This document shows, piece by piece, positions 63,725 to 64,000 of a stretch of 64,000 bases of DNA; within the stretch, counting starts at the first letter, position 1; each line of letters starts with the position of its first letter. The stretch is from Diploscapter coronatus (taxonomy: Eukaryota; Nematoda; Chromadorea; Rhabditida; Rhabditidae): contig OZ038423.1 of the NCBI GenBank assembly GCA_964036155.1, positions 5,161,249-5,225,248 on the forward strand, given 5' to 3'. The translations under genes and the position numbers were made by a program. The notes below the pieces were generated by a model, which saw only the letters and a list, made by a program, of their open reading frames with translations, had not been told where the DNA came from and did not search any database.

Positions 63725-63993
63725 CTCAGCGAAAATCCTTTCCTCGATTAATCGTGGATCAGTCCTACATCAATGTGAACGATCGGGGATCGTTCCCAAA
63801 AACTGCGAAAAGCCCTGCAAAAATCGGCGATCAACCCTCAAATAACTCTTTATTACCGACCGACCATAGAAGGTTATTTGAGGGCTGATCGTTGATTTTT
63901 GCAGGACTCGTTACAATTTTGGGAATGATCCTCGATCGTTCACATTAATGTAGGACTAATCCACGATTAATCGAGGAAAGGATTTTCGCTGAG
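63725..63993. repeat. long imperfect palindrome (foldback/MITE-like element)
   Basis: Arms 63725-63846 and 63873-63993 are near-perfect reverse complements over ~120 bases, separated by a ~26-base loop. Both outer ends read CTCAGCGAAAATCCTTTCC, continuing with CTCGATTAATCGTGGAT. The inner ends are CCTCAAATAAC. There is no coding capacity. The structure would extrude or be transcribed as a long hairpin. No clear target-site duplication is visible at the ends. Confidence 0.85.
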
Positions 63994-64000
63994 CTAATCT

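Noticed and set aside
1..64000. CRISPR arrays, prophage, rRNA or complete tRNA genes
   Set aside because: None seen; the window is ordinary nematode nuclear DNA.

Overview
This window is nuclear DNA of a free-living-type rhabditid nematode, most likely close to Caenorhabditis. The evidence is dense short introns (many of 41 to 60 bases) with TTTCAG-type acceptors, start codons sitting a few bases behind acceptor-like sites (which suggests spliced-leader trans-splicing), and a worm-specific gene set. No bacterial, viral or organellar genes were seen. All gene models were assembled by hand from splice signals, reading-frame phase and family knowledge. In every complete model the exon lengths add up to whole codons.

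Left third (1 to 27,200). A 35-exon gene on + (249-12166) encodes a ~1,850-residue protein with one MATH/TRAF domain, an acidic Ser-rich segment, a long coiled coil and Gln/Asn/Met-rich and Gly/Ser/Pro-rich regions. One of its introns holds a small membrane-protein ORF. It converges with a minus-strand nicotinic-type Cys-loop receptor subunit (13344-16367) of the ACR-16 group. That subunit lacks the vicinal cysteines and is built with 15- and 18-base microexons. Also on minus are a short Elongin-B-like ubiquitin-fold protein (17617-18355) and, upstream of it, a glutamate transporter of the SLC1/EAAT family (20152-22472) with altered HP1 and NMDG motifs. A hAT-like non-autonomous transposon lies between them and a foldback element lies in a transporter intron. 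On + is a sarcosine/L-pipecolate oxidase (24567-26986).

Middle (27,200 to 47,100). About 13 kb shows no supportable gene. It contains pyrimidine-rich tracts and one degenerate tRNA-like pol III element. It is followed by a 153-residue protein with an N-terminal myristoylation/palmitoylation signal and a TATA box (40407-41763, +), then a secreted four-Kazal-domain inhibitor-like gene on minus (43096-44933).

Right part (47,100 to 64,000). Three genes lie on +: a CHK/DUF1679 kinase-like protein (47132-49986), a membrane-anchored short-chain dehydrogenase resembling DHS-27 (53908-56424), and the WD-repeat actin-interacting protein 1, UNC-78 (57250-61688). From memory, unc-78 and dhs-27 are also adjacent in C. 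elegans on the X chromosome, so this part looks syntenic. The window ends with a ~270-base imperfect palindrome (63725-63993).

There is no operon-like functional cluster. The genes are mostly neuromuscular (receptor, transporter, UNC-78) and metabolic. The most unusual observations are the microexon receptor, the transporter with its Elongin-B-like neighbour, the compact Kazal array and the nested membrane ORF.
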